Assembly (NCBI GenBank): GCA_945787295.1 | Contig: CALZHQ010000033.1 | Span: 1 to 38,507, forward strand | Source of the DNA: an uncultured Desulfuromonadales bacterium | Lineage (GTDB): Bacteria > Desulfobacterota > Desulfuromonadia > Desulfuromonadales > Geopsychrobacteraceae | Direction: 5' to 3' | Length of the DNA stretch: 38,507 bases | In this document: positions 19,234-27,784 of the stretch, piece by piece | Layout: the number at the start of each line of letters is the position of its first letter | How positions within the stretch are numbered: the stretch's first letter is position 1 | Notes under the pieces: generated by a model | The model's input: the letters and a program-made list of their open reading frames with translations, nothing else | Databases searched by the model: none | What the model was told of the DNA's origin: nothing | Translations under genes and position numbers: made by a program

Positions 19234-19836
19234 ATGACACATATTGCCTGCCATCAGTGTGATCTTGTACATCGCATCCCCCCCCTGCCGGAACGGGCGA
19301 CAGCTCGTTGCATCCGCTGCAGCGCGGTGCTGGTGCGAACCAAACCTAATAGTATCGACCGGACCCTGGCGCTGCTTTTATCCGGGTTAATCCTTTTCAG
19401 TGTTGCTTGCAGTTTCCCATTTCTCGGGCTGCGCAGTGGTGGTGCTATGCAGGAGACCGCTTTGGTGAGTGGCGTAATCACTCTTTACGATCAGGGGATG
19501 ACCTGGCTGTCCATGCTGGTTCTGATGACCTGCATCATGATTCCTCTGGCCCAGATGCTTGGCCTGCTCTACGTTTTGGCGCCGCTGAAATTCAAGCGCA
19601 CGGCACCTTTCGCCGGCAGAGTCTTTCGCTGGTCCCGCAGCCTGCAACCTTGGGGGATGATGGAAGTCTTCATGCTGGGGATTCTGATTGCCCTGGTAAA
19701 ACTTGGCGAGCTGGCGACCATTATCCCTGGGACCGCACTCGTCGCTTTTTCCTTACTGATCTTCGTGTTGGCGGCAATGCTCAGTGTTCTTGAACCACAT
19801 CAGGTCTGGGAAAAGCTAGGAGGCAATGATGATTGA
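19234..19836 (+). CDS. pqiA: PqiA/LetA-like membrane protein, first half-size subunit
   Basis: This 200-aa protein starts with a zinc ribbon (Cys6, Cys9, Cys26, Cys29) and continues with four predicted helices. It matches one half of E. coli PqiA, which is about 417 aa and contains two such units. PqiA is the inner-membrane partner of the MCE protein PqiB in lipid movement between the membranes. The segment MEVFMLGILIALVKLGELATI is a family hallmark. The next gene encodes the second half and overlaps by 11 bases, so the pair most likely replaces the fused protein. Confidence 0.88.
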   Translation: MTHIACHQCDLVHRIPPLPERATARCIRCSAVLVRTKPNSIDRTLALLLSGLILFSVACSFPFLGLRSGGAMQETALVSGVITLYDQGMTWLSMLVLMTCIMIPLAQMLGLLYVLAPLKFKRTAPFAGRVFRWSRSLQPWGMMEVFMLGILIALVKLGELATIIPGTALVAFSLLIFVLAAMLSVLEPHQVWEKLGGNDD

Positions 19837-20470
19837 CGACACCATGACAGCCAAACAGCTGGGGCTGATCAGCTGCCACGATTGTCATTTTTTGAGTCGT
19901 CGTCCGTCGTTGGTTAGCAAGCAACAGGCTTACTGCCCACGCTGCGGTGCGGTCCTGCATCAACGCACTCCGAACAGTCTCGGCCGCACCTGGGCTCTGG
20001 TAATTACAGCCTTGCTGCTCTATCTCCCAGCAAATCTGTTGCCGATGACAGTGACCAGCAGTTTCGGCGATCAGCAGACCGACACCATTATGAGCGGCGT
20101 CCTCTATTTTATGCAGAACGGATCTTGGGCGATTGCCCTGGTGATTTTTGTTGCAAGCATCTTTGTTCCTTTGATGAAAATTCTGATTCTGAGCTTTCTG
20201 CTGCTGTCGGTCCGGTTCCGATCGAACTGGTGCCCGCGGGAACGCACCCAACTCTATCGGTTGACAGAGGTCGTCGGACGCTGGTCGATGGTTGATATTT
20301 ATGTGGTCACCATCCTGGTTGCGCTGGTGAAACTGGGCGCTGTTGCTAACATCGATGCTGGACCGGCCAGCGGTTACTTTGCCGCCCTGGTTGTGATCAC
20401 CATGCTGGCTGCAGAAAGTTTTGATCCCCGGTTGATCTGGGATGCTTTGGAGGATAGTCATGACGGATGA
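19826..20470 (+). CDS. pqiA: PqiA/LetA-like membrane protein, second half-size subunit
   Basis: This 214-aa protein repeats the layout of its upstream neighbour: a zinc ribbon (Cys17, Cys20, Cys37, Cys40) and then about four helices. The conserved VDIYVVTILVALVKLGAVANI segment corresponds to the same hallmark helix. AGGAGG precedes the ATG. Its stop overlaps the pqiB start by 11 bases. It is similar in architecture but clearly diverged in sequence from the first subunit, which fits an obligate heterodimer of two specialised halves. That pairing is inferred. Confidence 0.88.
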   Translation: MMIDDTMTAKQLGLISCHDCHFLSRRPSLVSKQQAYCPRCGAVLHQRTPNSLGRTWALVITALLLYLPANLLPMTVTSSFGDQQTDTIMSGVLYFMQNGSWAIALVIFVASIFVPLMKILILSFLLLSVRFRSNWCPRERTQLYRLTEVVGRWSMVDIYVVTILVALVKLGAVANIDAGPASGYFAALVVITMLAAESFDPRLIWDALEDSHDG

Positions 20471-22064
20471 ACACAGCCCCCTAACTAAGCAGGTACCGCA
20501 GGCTGAAATCCACAGCAGGCGTGGCTTTTCGATTATCTGGGTGGTGCCGCTGGTCGCCCTGCTGATCGGTGGCTGGCTAGGCTATAAAGCCTGGTCCGAG
20601 CAAGGTCCTACCATTACCATCACCTTTGCCAGTGGTGAAGGTCTGCAAAAGGACAAAACCAAGGTCAAATACAAGGAAGTCGACATAGGCAAAGTGATCG
20701 ATATTAAGTTAAGTGATAACTTGTCACACGTTCTGGTCACCGTCGAGATGGATCAAACCGCCGAATCCCATCTGACCGAGGATACACTTTTCTGGGTGGT
20801 GAGTGCACAGATCTCCGCTGGCAAGGTGTCCGATCTTGAAACTCTTTTTTCCGGGGTTTATATCGGCATGGAACCGGGCAAATCGGATAAGTTGCGCAGC
20901 AAATTTACGGGTCTGGAAATTGCCCCGATACTGACAAGAGATTTACCGGGACGTCATTTCACTTTACGCGCCGAAAATTTAGGTTCGATCGATGTCGGCT
21001 ACCCGGTTTATTACCGAAAAGTCGAGGTTGGCCAGGTCGTCAGCTATGAGTTGGATCCCGTGAGCGACCGACTGATGATCCAGATTTTTGTTAAAGCACC
21101 CTTTCACGAAAAGGTGCGCAAGGGGACCAAGTTTTATAATGCTTCGGGAATTGATTTCGACATTGACGCCTCCGGCCTTAAGGTCTCCACTGAATCAGTG
21201 AAGTCGATCCTGCTCGGCGGCATCGCTTTTGAAACCCCGACCAACATCTATGCAAACGAACCGCCCGATGAGAATGCTGGCTTTGAGCTGTATGATAACC
21301 GTGAGAGCATCAGTCAGCACGACTACAGCGTCAAGGAATATTACCTGCTTTACTTCAAGGATTCGGTCAGGGGCCTGAGTGTTGGCGCCCCGGTGGAATT
21401 CAACGGTATTAAGATCGGCCAAGTACTCGATATCTCCCTCACTTTCGATTGGGCTGCAATGAATATGATCATTCCGGTGCTGGTTGAGCTTGAACCAGAG
21501 CGAATTGTGGAGGTGAACACCAATCGGGTGGTGAATGTCAGTCTAATAGATTATTTTGTTGAAAGAGGCTTGCGTGCTCAGTTGAAAAACGGAAACCTGC
21601 TGACTGGGCAGCTCTTTGTCGATATGAAAATGTTCCCCGACGCCCCACAAACAAAAGTCGTGCGTGCCGGCAACTACCCAGTTCTGCCAACGGTGCCGAC
21701 GCAGTTGGCAGAACTGCAGGCCAGTGTCGACAGAATCCTGGCAAAATTTGAAAAACTGCCCGTGGAGGAGATCGGTGGCAAGTTGCAGGGGCTGATGACG
21801 ACGATGGATGAGAACCTGCAGATGACCAAAGTTCTGGTCGACAGCATTGACCAGAAGGTGTTGCCGGAGATCATACAATCGATGCAGCAATTCCAGACCA
21901 GCATCAGTACGCTTGAAAAGAGTTATCGGGCCGATTCCAGCGTTGGCCGGGAAATGAATAAAACCCTCGGCGAGCTAGGGAAAGCAGCACGTTCGATCCG
22001 AGTTTTGAGTGATTACCTGCAACGCCACCCTGAAGCACTGCTGCGTGGGAAGGACGAACAATGA
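20460..22064 (+). CDS. pqiB: PqiB-like MCE protein
   Basis: At 534 aa from ATG-20460 (GGAG 6-8 bases upstream), it has one N-terminal membrane anchor (about residues 24-43) followed by three MCE domains. Each domain opens with a conserved segment: TITFASGEGLQKDKTKVKYK, FTLRAENLGSIDVGYPVYYR, and LLYFKDSVRGLSVGAPVEFN. A C-terminal helical region (about 420-530) probably forms the tunnel tip. E. coli PqiB is 546 aa with the same plan. It would span the periplasm to carry lipids between PqiA in the inner membrane and PqiC at the outer membrane. Confidence 0.93.
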   Translation: MTDEHSPLTKQVPQAEIHSRRGFSIIWVVPLVALLIGGWLGYKAWSEQGPTITITFASGEGLQKDKTKVKYKEVDIGKVIDIKLSDNLSHVLVTVEMDQTAESHLTEDTLFWVVSAQISAGKVSDLETLFSGVYIGMEPGKSDKLRSKFTGLEIAPILTRDLPGRHFTLRAENLGSIDVGYPVYYRKVEVGQVVSYELDPVSDRLMIQIFVKAPFHEKVRKGTKFYNASGIDFDIDASGLKVSTESVKSILLGGIAFETPTNIYANEPPDENAGFELYDNRESISQHDYSVKEYYLLYFKDSVRGLSVGAPVEFNGIKIGQVLDISLTFDWAAMNMIIPVLVELEPERIVEVNTNRVVNVSLIDYFVERGLRAQLKNGNLLTGQLFVDMKMFPDAPQTKVVRAGNYPVLPTVPTQLAELQASVDRILAKFEKLPVEEIGGKLQGLMTTMDENLQMTKVLVDSIDQKVLPEIIQSMQQFQTSISTLEKSYRADSSVGREMNKTLGELGKAARSIRVLSDYLQRHPEALLRGKDEQ

Positions 22065-22675
22065 TGATTCAGCGGAAATTGCATAGAAAAATTGGCTGGT
22101 TTTTGCCATTAGTTCTGACATGCTCGCTTTTAGCGGCCTGCACAACCAGTCCGAAGGCCAACTTTTATACCCTCTCCCAAGTGCCGACGACAGAGGACCT
22201 CTGCGCAGCAGAAGTCAATGGGCTGCGGATCAAGACCGAGCTGCTCCATTTTCCCGACATCTTGGCACAACCGCAGATTGCCACCCGGCCACACCCGAAC
22301 CGCATTGAATACGCAGAATCCCATCGATGGGCCGGATCACTGGAAAGCAATTTTCTACAAAGTCTGGGCGAGAACCTGCAACAACTCTGTCGCAACGTCC
22401 AATTGGTCCAGAATTTCTGGTCCAGTGGTAACGCCGCTGATTACCGGCTCAATCTCGATGTGATCCGTTTCGACGGCAATCTTGGCGATAGCGTTAAGCT
22501 CTCGGTCAACTGGACGTTGAGCGACCGGGAACAGGATATGACCTACGCGGAGCAGCACAGTGACATTATCGAACCAGTTACCGAAAACGGGTACGTGGCT
22601 CTGGTGGCCGCACAAAGCCGAGCGGTGACACGCCTGGCCCGGGAAATACTACAGACCATAGTGTGGCATGAATAA
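22061..22675 (+). CDS. pqiC: PqiC-like outer-membrane lipoprotein (ABC-type transport auxiliary family)
   Basis: This 204-aa lipoprotein has a signal peptide ending in the lipobox LLAAC, with Cys27 as the lipidated residue. It is followed by the conserved FYTLSQVP of the family, and by RPHPNRIEYAESHRWAGSLE, close to the usual YRLAYADFHRWAEPL-like motif. It overlaps pqiB by four bases (ATGA). It should dock the PqiB tunnel to the outer membrane. A second ATG at 22064 is equally possible. Confidence 0.9.
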   Translation: MMIQRKLHRKIGWFLPLVLTCSLLAACTTSPKANFYTLSQVPTTEDLCAAEVNGLRIKTELLHFPDILAQPQIATRPHPNRIEYAESHRWAGSLESNFLQSLGENLQQLCRNVQLVQNFWSSGNAADYRLNLDVIRFDGNLGDSVKLSVNWTLSDREQDMTYAEQHSDIIEPVTENGYVALVAAQSRAVTRLAREILQTIVWHE

Positions 22676-22969
22676 GCACGGAAAGAATTCAGAATCATCT
22701 TTGATGATCGACTGCCGATACGCTAACCCGTGAAAATCGTTCGAAGAATAGAGAAAATGGCAATTTCCAGTTGATCCCGCAATCCAGAACCCAGAGGGCC
22801 ACGTTTTTGTAACTTAGGTTTGACGAAGGTCGACCGACATAATATTTACTTCGTCGATCACCCTTATGGCACTAAATACTGAATCCGAACGATTTATCCC
22901 TAGATCAAGCAGGCCCCCAAACATGCCACAATGAGAATCAGGCTGGACCATTATTGGAGACCCTTTTCA
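22676..22969. other. Convergent intergenic region
   Basis: No gene is recognisable. It contains a small hairpin (ATCATC-TTT-GATGAT near 22695) and a 7-bp inverted repeat GACGAAG (22822-22828)/CTTCGTC (22849-22855) with a 20-base centre. Neither is followed by a T-run, so terminators for pqiC or moeA are not established. Confidence 0.4.
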
Positions 22970-24208
22970 TCAGTAGGTCATTACTAACTTCAAATCAGGA
23001 ATGGTATGAAGAGAATCGAGCAGATGGATGTCGACTTCTTCGCCAGCATCTATGTTGCTCCGCTCAGCGGGCAAGACTGCTATCCCGTTGGCATGCAACA
23101 TGGTTCGCAAAATCCCTGTATTCTGATCCCCAGAACTTGTAGCGATGAGGCGATCACCATTTTCTGTTATCGAGACCCGTAGAAACTGAACCCGGCCAGG
23201 TTTCTTTTTTGTCTTCTCTTTCAGCCTGGCTTTGACGTAAGGCTTTATAACTTTCTGGTGCCCTTGCATTTTCAACAGTGCTGGTCTGACGAACTCCTCA
23301 AAGGTAATCATGGTCGATACCGGATTTCCAGGCAGTGAGAAGACCGGCTTATTGTCTTTAATGCCAAATGCCGTCGGTCGGCCTGGCTTGATATTGACCT
23401 TCCAGAAGAGTTGCTCGACGCCTGCTTCTGCTAACATTTCACAGACCAGATCACGATCGCCCATCGACACACCTGCCGAGGTAATCAGGACGTCCGCCTG
23501 CAGCCCTGCGGTCAGTTTATCTCGTAAACTTTCACGGTTATCCCGGGCAATCCCCAGCAGCAACGGCTCACCTCCGGCTTCTTTGACCGCTGCAGCCAGC
23601 GAATATGCGTTACTGTTGATAATTTGGCCAGGCCCTGGGGTTTCGCCGGGTTCAACAAGTTCATCACCGGTCGAGAGTATGGCGACCTTGGGGCGCCTGA
23701 AAACCTTGACCTCAGTGAAACCGAATGACGCCAGCAGACTGACCTCAGCAGGCCGGGTGACACTGCCAGCGGTCAATACAACCTCACCCCGTTCAATGTC
23801 CTCGCCACGAAAACGGATATGCTCACCCACGTGGAACGGCTGCTTGATGACAACTGCCTCTCCGTCCTCAGCGGTCTCTTCGATGGGAACCACGGCATCG
23901 CATCCCGTCGGGATCGGCGCACCGGTCATGATTTTGATAGCCGTCCCTGGAGTCACACGAAAACCTTCAGCAATCCCTCCTGCGGGAATATAGCCGACAA
24001 TGTTCAGTCGAGCCCCTGCCCGGCTGTCTTCTTTCCGAACGGCAAATCCGTCCATAGCCGAATTATTCCAGCTCGGCATCTCGCAGGGAGCTTCGATCTG
24101 CTCGGCAAGCACCCGGCCACTGAGGTCAAGTAGCCCGACCCGTTCAACCGGTAGCGGAGCCACCTTACTTAAGATCAGAGCCCTTGCGCATTCAAAGGTT
24201 TCAGCCAT
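22970..24208 (-). CDS. moeA: Molybdopterin molybdenumtransferase (MoeA), probably serving tungsten cofactor
   Basis: This 412-aa enzyme inserts the oxyanion metal into adenylylated molybdopterin. Domain I-II motifs include MPSWNNSAMDGFAVR, IMTGAPIPTGCDAVVPIE and RFRGEDIERG. The MoCF-binding domain has ILSTGDELVEPGE, INSNAYSL, SAGVSMGDRD and FSLPGNPVSTMITFEEFVRP, all intact. A beta-rich domain IV ends the protein. The start overlaps the tupC end by 34 bases. It is the last gene of the tungstate transport operon, which suggests a tungsten-dedicated MoeA; that specificity is inferred from context. Confidence 0.95.
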   Translation of the reverse strand: MAETFECARALILSKVAPLPVERVGLLDLSGRVLAEQIEAPCEMPSWNNSAMDGFAVRKEDSRAGARLNIVGYIPAGGIAEGFRVTPGTAIKIMTGAPIPTGCDAVVPIEETAEDGEAVVIKQPFHVGEHIRFRGEDIERGEVVLTAGSVTRPAEVSLLASFGFTEVKVFRRPKVAILSTGDELVEPGETPGPGQIINSNAYSLAAAVKEAGGEPLLLGIARDNRESLRDKLTAGLQADVLITSAGVSMGDRDLVCEMLAEAGVEQLFWKVNIKPGRPTAFGIKDNKPVFSLPGNPVSTMITFEEFVRPALLKMQGHQKVIKPYVKARLKEKTKKKPGRVQFLRVSITENGDRLIATSSGDQNTGILRTMLHANGIAVLPAERSNIDAGEEVDIHLLDSLHTIPDLKLVMTY

Positions 24209-24900
24209 AGTTTTTTCTCCCTTTGCTGAAGATCGTTAGCTTCCGCTGCCTGGTGGGGCTTATCGAGCAGTCGACCATCTTCTATACGGATCATCTCTCC
24301 ACCTAAGCGTTCTGGCTGCGATAAATCGTGGGTGGAAAAAACGACCGTCACACCATAGTCGGGCAGTCGACTGATCAGCGCCTCAAAAGCCTGCAGGCTT
24401 TTACTGTCAATATTTGAGGTCGGTTCATCCAAAAGCAGCACTTCCGGCTGCAACACCAAGGCTCTTGCCAGGGCCACCCGTTGCATCTCGCCACCTGACA
24501 GTTTGTCGGCTTTGCGCTTTCCAAAGCCCTCGAGACCCACCATCTCAAGCGCCAACTTGATCCGCTGTTGCTGCTCATTGCCGCGGATACCGCGTAGCTT
24601 TAGACCGAAGGCCAGATTGTCCTCCACCGTCCCTTTGAGCATGTAGGGAGATTGTTCAACCAGGGTTACCTTCTGCCGCTGGAGTTTCAGGCTTTCTGCC
24701 TTGGCAGCGGGGAAACTGACGGTCCCATGCTCGGGTGCACACAGCAGGGCGAGAGTTTTAAGCAGAGTACTTTTACCCGCGCCATTCGGTCCGGTCAGGG
24801 CATAGATCCGCCTCGGCAATAGATGCAGACTGTCAATCGACAGGTTGAAATTTCCACCCTGCCTCACTCGCAGATTTTTCAAACAGATTACGGGTTTCAT
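24175..24900 (-). CDS. tupC: Tungstate ABC transporter ATP-binding protein
   Basis: This 241-aa ATPase has Walker A GPNGAGKST at residues 37-45, the signature LSGGEMQRVALARAL, Walker B LLLDEPTSNID and a switch histidine in FSTHD. It is short, lacking the TOBE/Mop regulatory domain of molybdate ATPases such as ModC, which fits the Tup subtype. It starts 4 bases after the permease stop and ends inside the moeA start. Confidence 0.88.
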   Translation of the reverse strand: MKPVICLKNLRVRQGGNFNLSIDSLHLLPRRIYALTGPNGAGKSTLLKTLALLCAPEHGTVSFPAAKAESLKLQRQKVTLVEQSPYMLKGTVEDNLAFGLKLRGIRGNEQQQRIKLALEMVGLEGFGKRKADKLSGGEMQRVALARALVLQPEVLLLDEPTSNIDSKSLQAFEALISRLPDYGVTVVFSTHDLSQPERLGGEMIRIEDGRLLDKPHQAAEANDLQQREKKLWLKPLNAQGL

Positions 24901-24904
24901 TGGT

Positions 24905-25591
24905 CTACCTTTGCTGCAACAGGTTCAAAAATAGATTGACAAACAAAGCCACACTCAACAGCACAATCCCAAGAGAGAGTCCGAAAGCAAATTCACCCTT
25001 GCTGGTTTCCAGGGCAATCGCCGTGGTCATGGTGCGGGTCGAGCCACGAATATTTCCTCCGAGCATCATCGCCACCCCAACTTCGGCAATCACCCGGCCG
25101 AAACCAGCAATGACGGCGGCCATAACCCCAAAACGGATCTCTTTGATCAATTGAACACTGGCCTGAAATCTCGATGCTCCCAAGGTTAAAGCGGTATCTA
25201 TAATCCGCTGATCGGAACCATCGACGGCGGCCAGCACATAGTTCGCAACAATCGGTGTTGCCAGCACCATCTGCCCTATAATCATCGCCAGCGGGGTAAA
25301 GAGCATGCCGAGGCTACCGAGCGGCCCTTGCCGGCTGAATATTCCAAACAACACCAAGCCAACGACAACTGTCGGCAGCGCCATCAAAGTGTTTAACAAA
25401 GTCACCAGCAAGCGCCGGCCACGGAAACGGGAGAGTCCGAGAAAAACGCCGGCCGGTATGCCAATTATTGCCGAAAGCACGATGGCGCTGCTGGATGTAT
25501 AGAGAGAGGTCCAGACAGTGCTCTGGATCTCACGGTCAAAAGCGAAAATCAGTTCTATCGCATGCTGTAAAGATTCGAACAGGTAACCCAA
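24905..25591 (-). CDS. tupB: Tungstate ABC transporter permease
   Basis: This 228-aa inner-membrane permease has about five to six helices and the BPD_transp_1 core. The EAA-like segment is GASRFQASVQLIKEIRFGVMAAVIAGFGRVIAEVG, split here around residues 145-180. The start is TTG-25591, because AAGGAG lies 5 bases upstream and no ATG fits. That ribosome site overlaps the tupA stop codon, so the two genes are translationally coupled. The neighbouring TupA-type binding protein defines the likely substrate. Confidence 0.88.
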   Translation of the reverse strand: MGYLFESLQHAIELIFAFDREIQSTVWTSLYTSSSAIVLSAIIGIPAGVFLGLSRFRGRRLLVTLLNTLMALPTVVVGLVLFGIFSRQGPLGSLGMLFTPLAMIIGQMVLATPIVANYVLAAVDGSDQRIIDTALTLGASRFQASVQLIKEIRFGVMAAVIAGFGRVIAEVGVAMMLGGNIRGSTRTMTTAIALETSKGEFAFGLSLGIVLLSVALFVNLFLNLLQQR

Positions 25592-25600
25592 GTCATCTCC

Positions 25601-26398
25601 TTACTGAACATAAAAGAGCTGTTCGCCGCCCCTGCGGTAGCCGGCAATCAGGGTTTGCGCTTGTGTTGAGGTCAGGTAATCGAGAAATTTTTTCGCTAGA
25701 TCAACCTTTACATGCGGGTGTTTCTGCGGATTGACCATAATCACCCCATAAGGATTGAACAGCCGGCTATCCCCTTCCCCGGCAATCTGCAAATCAGTTT
25801 TTTCTTTAAATGCCAGGTAAGTGCCCCGATCGCTCAGGGTATAGCCCTGCCGCTCTCCGGCCATAACGATCACTTCGCCCATTCCGCGCCCAGCTTCCAG
25901 ATACCAATCGCCGGCCGGGGTCACGCCGGCCGCTTTCCAGAGCTGTTTTTCACGGCTATGGGTTCCGGAATCATCGCCGCGTGAAACGAAAGTGGATTTG
26001 GTTTCTGCAATTTTCGCCATGGCGGCAGCGACATCGGTCAGCCCCTTAATCCCGGCTGGATCACTGGCTGGTCCAAGGAGGACAAAATCGTTGTACATCA
26101 CGTCACGCCGATCGACGCCATAACCAGCAGCAACAAACTTATCCTCTTTGCTGCGGGCGTGAACCATGACCACATCCACGTCACCGGTTTCACCTAACTT
26201 GATCGCTTTTCCGGTGCCGACCGCAATCACGTCCACCTGGCAGTCGTTGGCCATTTCAAAAGGCGGAAGCAATTCCGCGAGCAGGCCGGAATTCTCTGTC
26301 GAGGTGGTGGTCGCCAGGCGCAGATGCTCGCTGGCTAATGCATTACCAGTCAGCAGAATCAAACCAACGAGAATAACCAGATTACGAATGACCTTCAT
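25601..26398 (-). CDS. tupA: Tungstate-binding periplasmic protein (TupA)
   Basis: This 265-aa protein starts with a signal peptide (residues 1-23, cleavage after ALA). The mature N-terminus LRLATTTSTENSGLL carries the TTTS motif that marks TupA tungstate receptors. AVGTGKAIKLGETGDVDVV and VMYNDFVLLGPASDPAGI are further family segments. ATG-26398 has GGAGG 6 bases upstream. A Moco/Tuco-type riboswitch and a terminator precede it. A related ligand such as molybdate cannot be excluded by sequence, but the AOR neighbours favour tungstate. Confidence 0.92.
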   Translation of the reverse strand: MKVIRNLVILVGLILLTGNALASEHLRLATTTSTENSGLLAELLPPFEMANDCQVDVIAVGTGKAIKLGETGDVDVVMVHARSKEDKFVAAGYGVDRRDVMYNDFVLLGPASDPAGIKGLTDVAAAMAKIAETKSTFVSRGDDSGTHSREKQLWKAAGVTPAGDWYLEAGRGMGEVIVMAGERQGYTLSDRGTYLAFKEKTDLQIAGEGDSRLFNPYGVIMVNPQKHPHVKVDLAKKFLDYLTSTQAQTLIAGYRRGGEQLFYVQ

Positions 26399-26482
26399 TT
26401 GTCTCCTCCATCTTGAGATGAAATTGTCTCTCGACATGTTGTATGGCTGCTGTCACCTCTCCTACAATGCGAAACAGCAGCT

Positions 26483-26518
26483 GAATAAAAATGGTCCCTT
26501 TCGCATGCGAAAGGGACC
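26483..26518 (-). terminator. Riboswitch-linked terminator upstream of tupA
   Basis: A perfect 26-base palindrome (GGTCCCTTTCG, CATG, CGAAAGGGACC) is followed on the minus strand by ATTTTTATT. It lies between the riboswitch aptamer and the tupA start, so it is the likely expression platform, acting on transcription. Confidence 0.9.
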
Positions 26519-26549
26519 TTGAGTAGACGCACCATAGTCGGTTGCGTTG

Positions 26550-26650
26550 CGGTCTCTCCTTTCCACACTGGGAGGCACGGCTGTTTCCAGCGATACCCAT
26601 CGGCCGTGTGCCATGGGGAGGACCCGTCAGGCTGCAGCGGCTCGGAGAAC
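26550..26650 (-). ncRNA. Moco/Tuco-type riboswitch controlling tupABC-moeA
   Basis: Read on the minus strand, a closing stem TCTCC/GGAGA (26648-26644 with 26559-26555) encloses conserved blocks of the molybdenum-cofactor RNA family: GACGGGTCCTCCCC, CCGATGGG, CTGGAAACAG (a GAAA-capped hairpin), GTGCCTCCCA and TGGAAAGGAG. GGCA..CGGC pairs with GCCGTGCC around two small hairpins (CGAT-GGGT-ATCG and CTG-GAAA-CAG). The family senses molybdenum or tungsten cofactor. Here it should repress tungstate uptake and MoeA when cofactor is plentiful. Which metal form is bound cannot be decided by eye. Confidence 0.87.
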
Positions 26651-26697
26651 TATTCGATTTTAACTGTCAATCTATGAGGCTGGTGGCTCACAGACCA

Positions 26698-27516
26698 TCA
26701 AAGGGGTATTTCATCCACCTCCATATCGAGCAGGTTGAAAGCAAGCTTGCGATTACGCAACAGTCGCCCCTGACCAAGTAAAACTTTGCAAACCTCTCCG
26801 ACTTCGAAACTTGCCGCCACCGCGGGTGTGAAAGAAGGATTGCCGAGTTGCTGTTCTACCCCTTTGCCGCCTGTCCAGTGGCGATAGATTGTCGTCAAGG
26901 AATCATCCTCGGGGAAAACCGTAGCGACATGTCCGTACCAGCCGGCAATGGCGCCGTGGACCAGCGGGATCTTTAGCGACCGGCAACTCTCAGCCAGCTC
27001 TAATCGGGCGGTAACGTTATCAACGGCATCGACCACACAATCTGCACCCTCCAGCAAGGCAGCGCCGTTATCTTTCCTAAAGCGCTCCTGGATCGGTGTC
27101 AGAATCACAGCCGGGTTGATCTCGGCAATCCGTTTCGCCGCCACATCGACTTTTACGCTACCGAGATTTGCTGGTGAGGATAACAACTGACGATTAAGAT
27201 TATTTTCTTCAAAAACATCATCATCAATAGAAACTATCTGCCCCACTCCAAGCCGGGCGAGTTGCTCCAGAATATATCCGCCGAGTCCGCCAGCACCGAT
27301 CACCACAACTTTGCTGCGAAACAGTTGCAGTTGCTGCGCCGTCGAGATCATCTGCCGGTTACGCTGATAGCGAGCAGGGAGTAGTTCTGCTTGCAGGATC
27401 GCATCTTCAATTTCGGCAACAGTCAGATGGAACTTCTCTGCGGCCTGTTGCTGAAGTTTCCAGGAGATCAGGTCACCAGTTGCGTTATCTTTGAAGAATC
27501 TCTGCAGGGCATCCAT
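26698..27516 (-). CDS. ThiF/MoeB/HesA-family adenylyltransferase of the AOR cluster
   Basis: This 272-aa E1-like enzyme would activate the C-terminal Gly-Gly of the adjacent MoaD-like protein. The ATP-binding GAGGLGG is at residues 74-80, then ARLGVGQIVSIDDDVFEENNLNRQ, and DAVDNVTAR. About 65 N-terminal residues before the usual RxxRQ start look helical. The two CXXC zinc pairs of canonical MoeB are absent. ATG-27516 begins one base after the moaD stop. The tungsten-cofactor role is inferred from the operon. Confidence 0.87.
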   Translation of the reverse strand: MDALQRFFKDNATGDLISWKLQQQAAEKFHLTVAEIEDAILQAELLPARYQRNRQMISTAQQLQLFRSKVVVIGAGGLGGYILEQLARLGVGQIVSIDDDVFEENNLNRQLLSSPANLGSVKVDVAAKRIAEINPAVILTPIQERFRKDNGAALLEGADCVVDAVDNVTARLELAESCRSLKIPLVHGAIAGWYGHVATVFPEDDSLTTIYRHWTGGKGVEQQLGNPSFTPAVAASFEVGEVCKVLLGQGRLLRNRKLAFNLLDMEVDEIPL

Positions 27517-27517
27517 C

Positions 27518-27742
27518 TTAACCACCACCGACCAGCGGGAAGATCGCGACTGTTTCACCATCTACAAGAACCCGATCAAGATTTACGTGTTTATGGTTGA
27601 TCATCAGGATACCGAGTTGTTGCTCAGGAAGAGCGAGATCTTTCACGATATCATGCACCGTTGTTCCGTCCGGGTAGTCACGATTTTCAATATCGAATCG
27701 ACCAACTCGAAAGGTCGCAAATAGTTTCACCGTGATCTGCAT
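27518..27742 (-). CDS. MoaD/ThiS-like sulfur carrier of the AOR cluster
   Basis: This 74-aa beta-grasp protein begins MQITVKLFATFR and ends in PLVGGG, giving the Gly-Gly terminus that is adenylylated and thiocarboxylated. GGAG precedes ATG-27742. The upstream in-frame ATG at 27775 lacks a ribosome site. It is placed between the 201-aa unknown and the ThiF-like gene, so it is likely the sulfur donor for the molybdopterin dithiolene of the AOR cofactor, or for a related thiolation step. Confidence 0.88.
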   Translation of the reverse strand: MQITVKLFATFRVGRFDIENRDYPDGTTVHDIVKDLALPEQQLGILMINHKHVNLDRVLVDGETVAIFPLVGGG

Positions 27743-27784
27743 ACTTATCTCCGAAGTAAGGTTTAAGTTGGACAATCGGCATGC

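Noticed and set aside
23310..23993. A 227-codon open frame on the plus strand inside moeA
   Set aside because: It is a Ser/Pro-rich shadow of moeA with no recognisable domain.
25601..26398. Molybdate (ModA) in place of tungstate receptor
   Set aside because: The TTTS motif, the ATPase without a Mop/TOBE domain and the AOR neighbourhood favour Tup.
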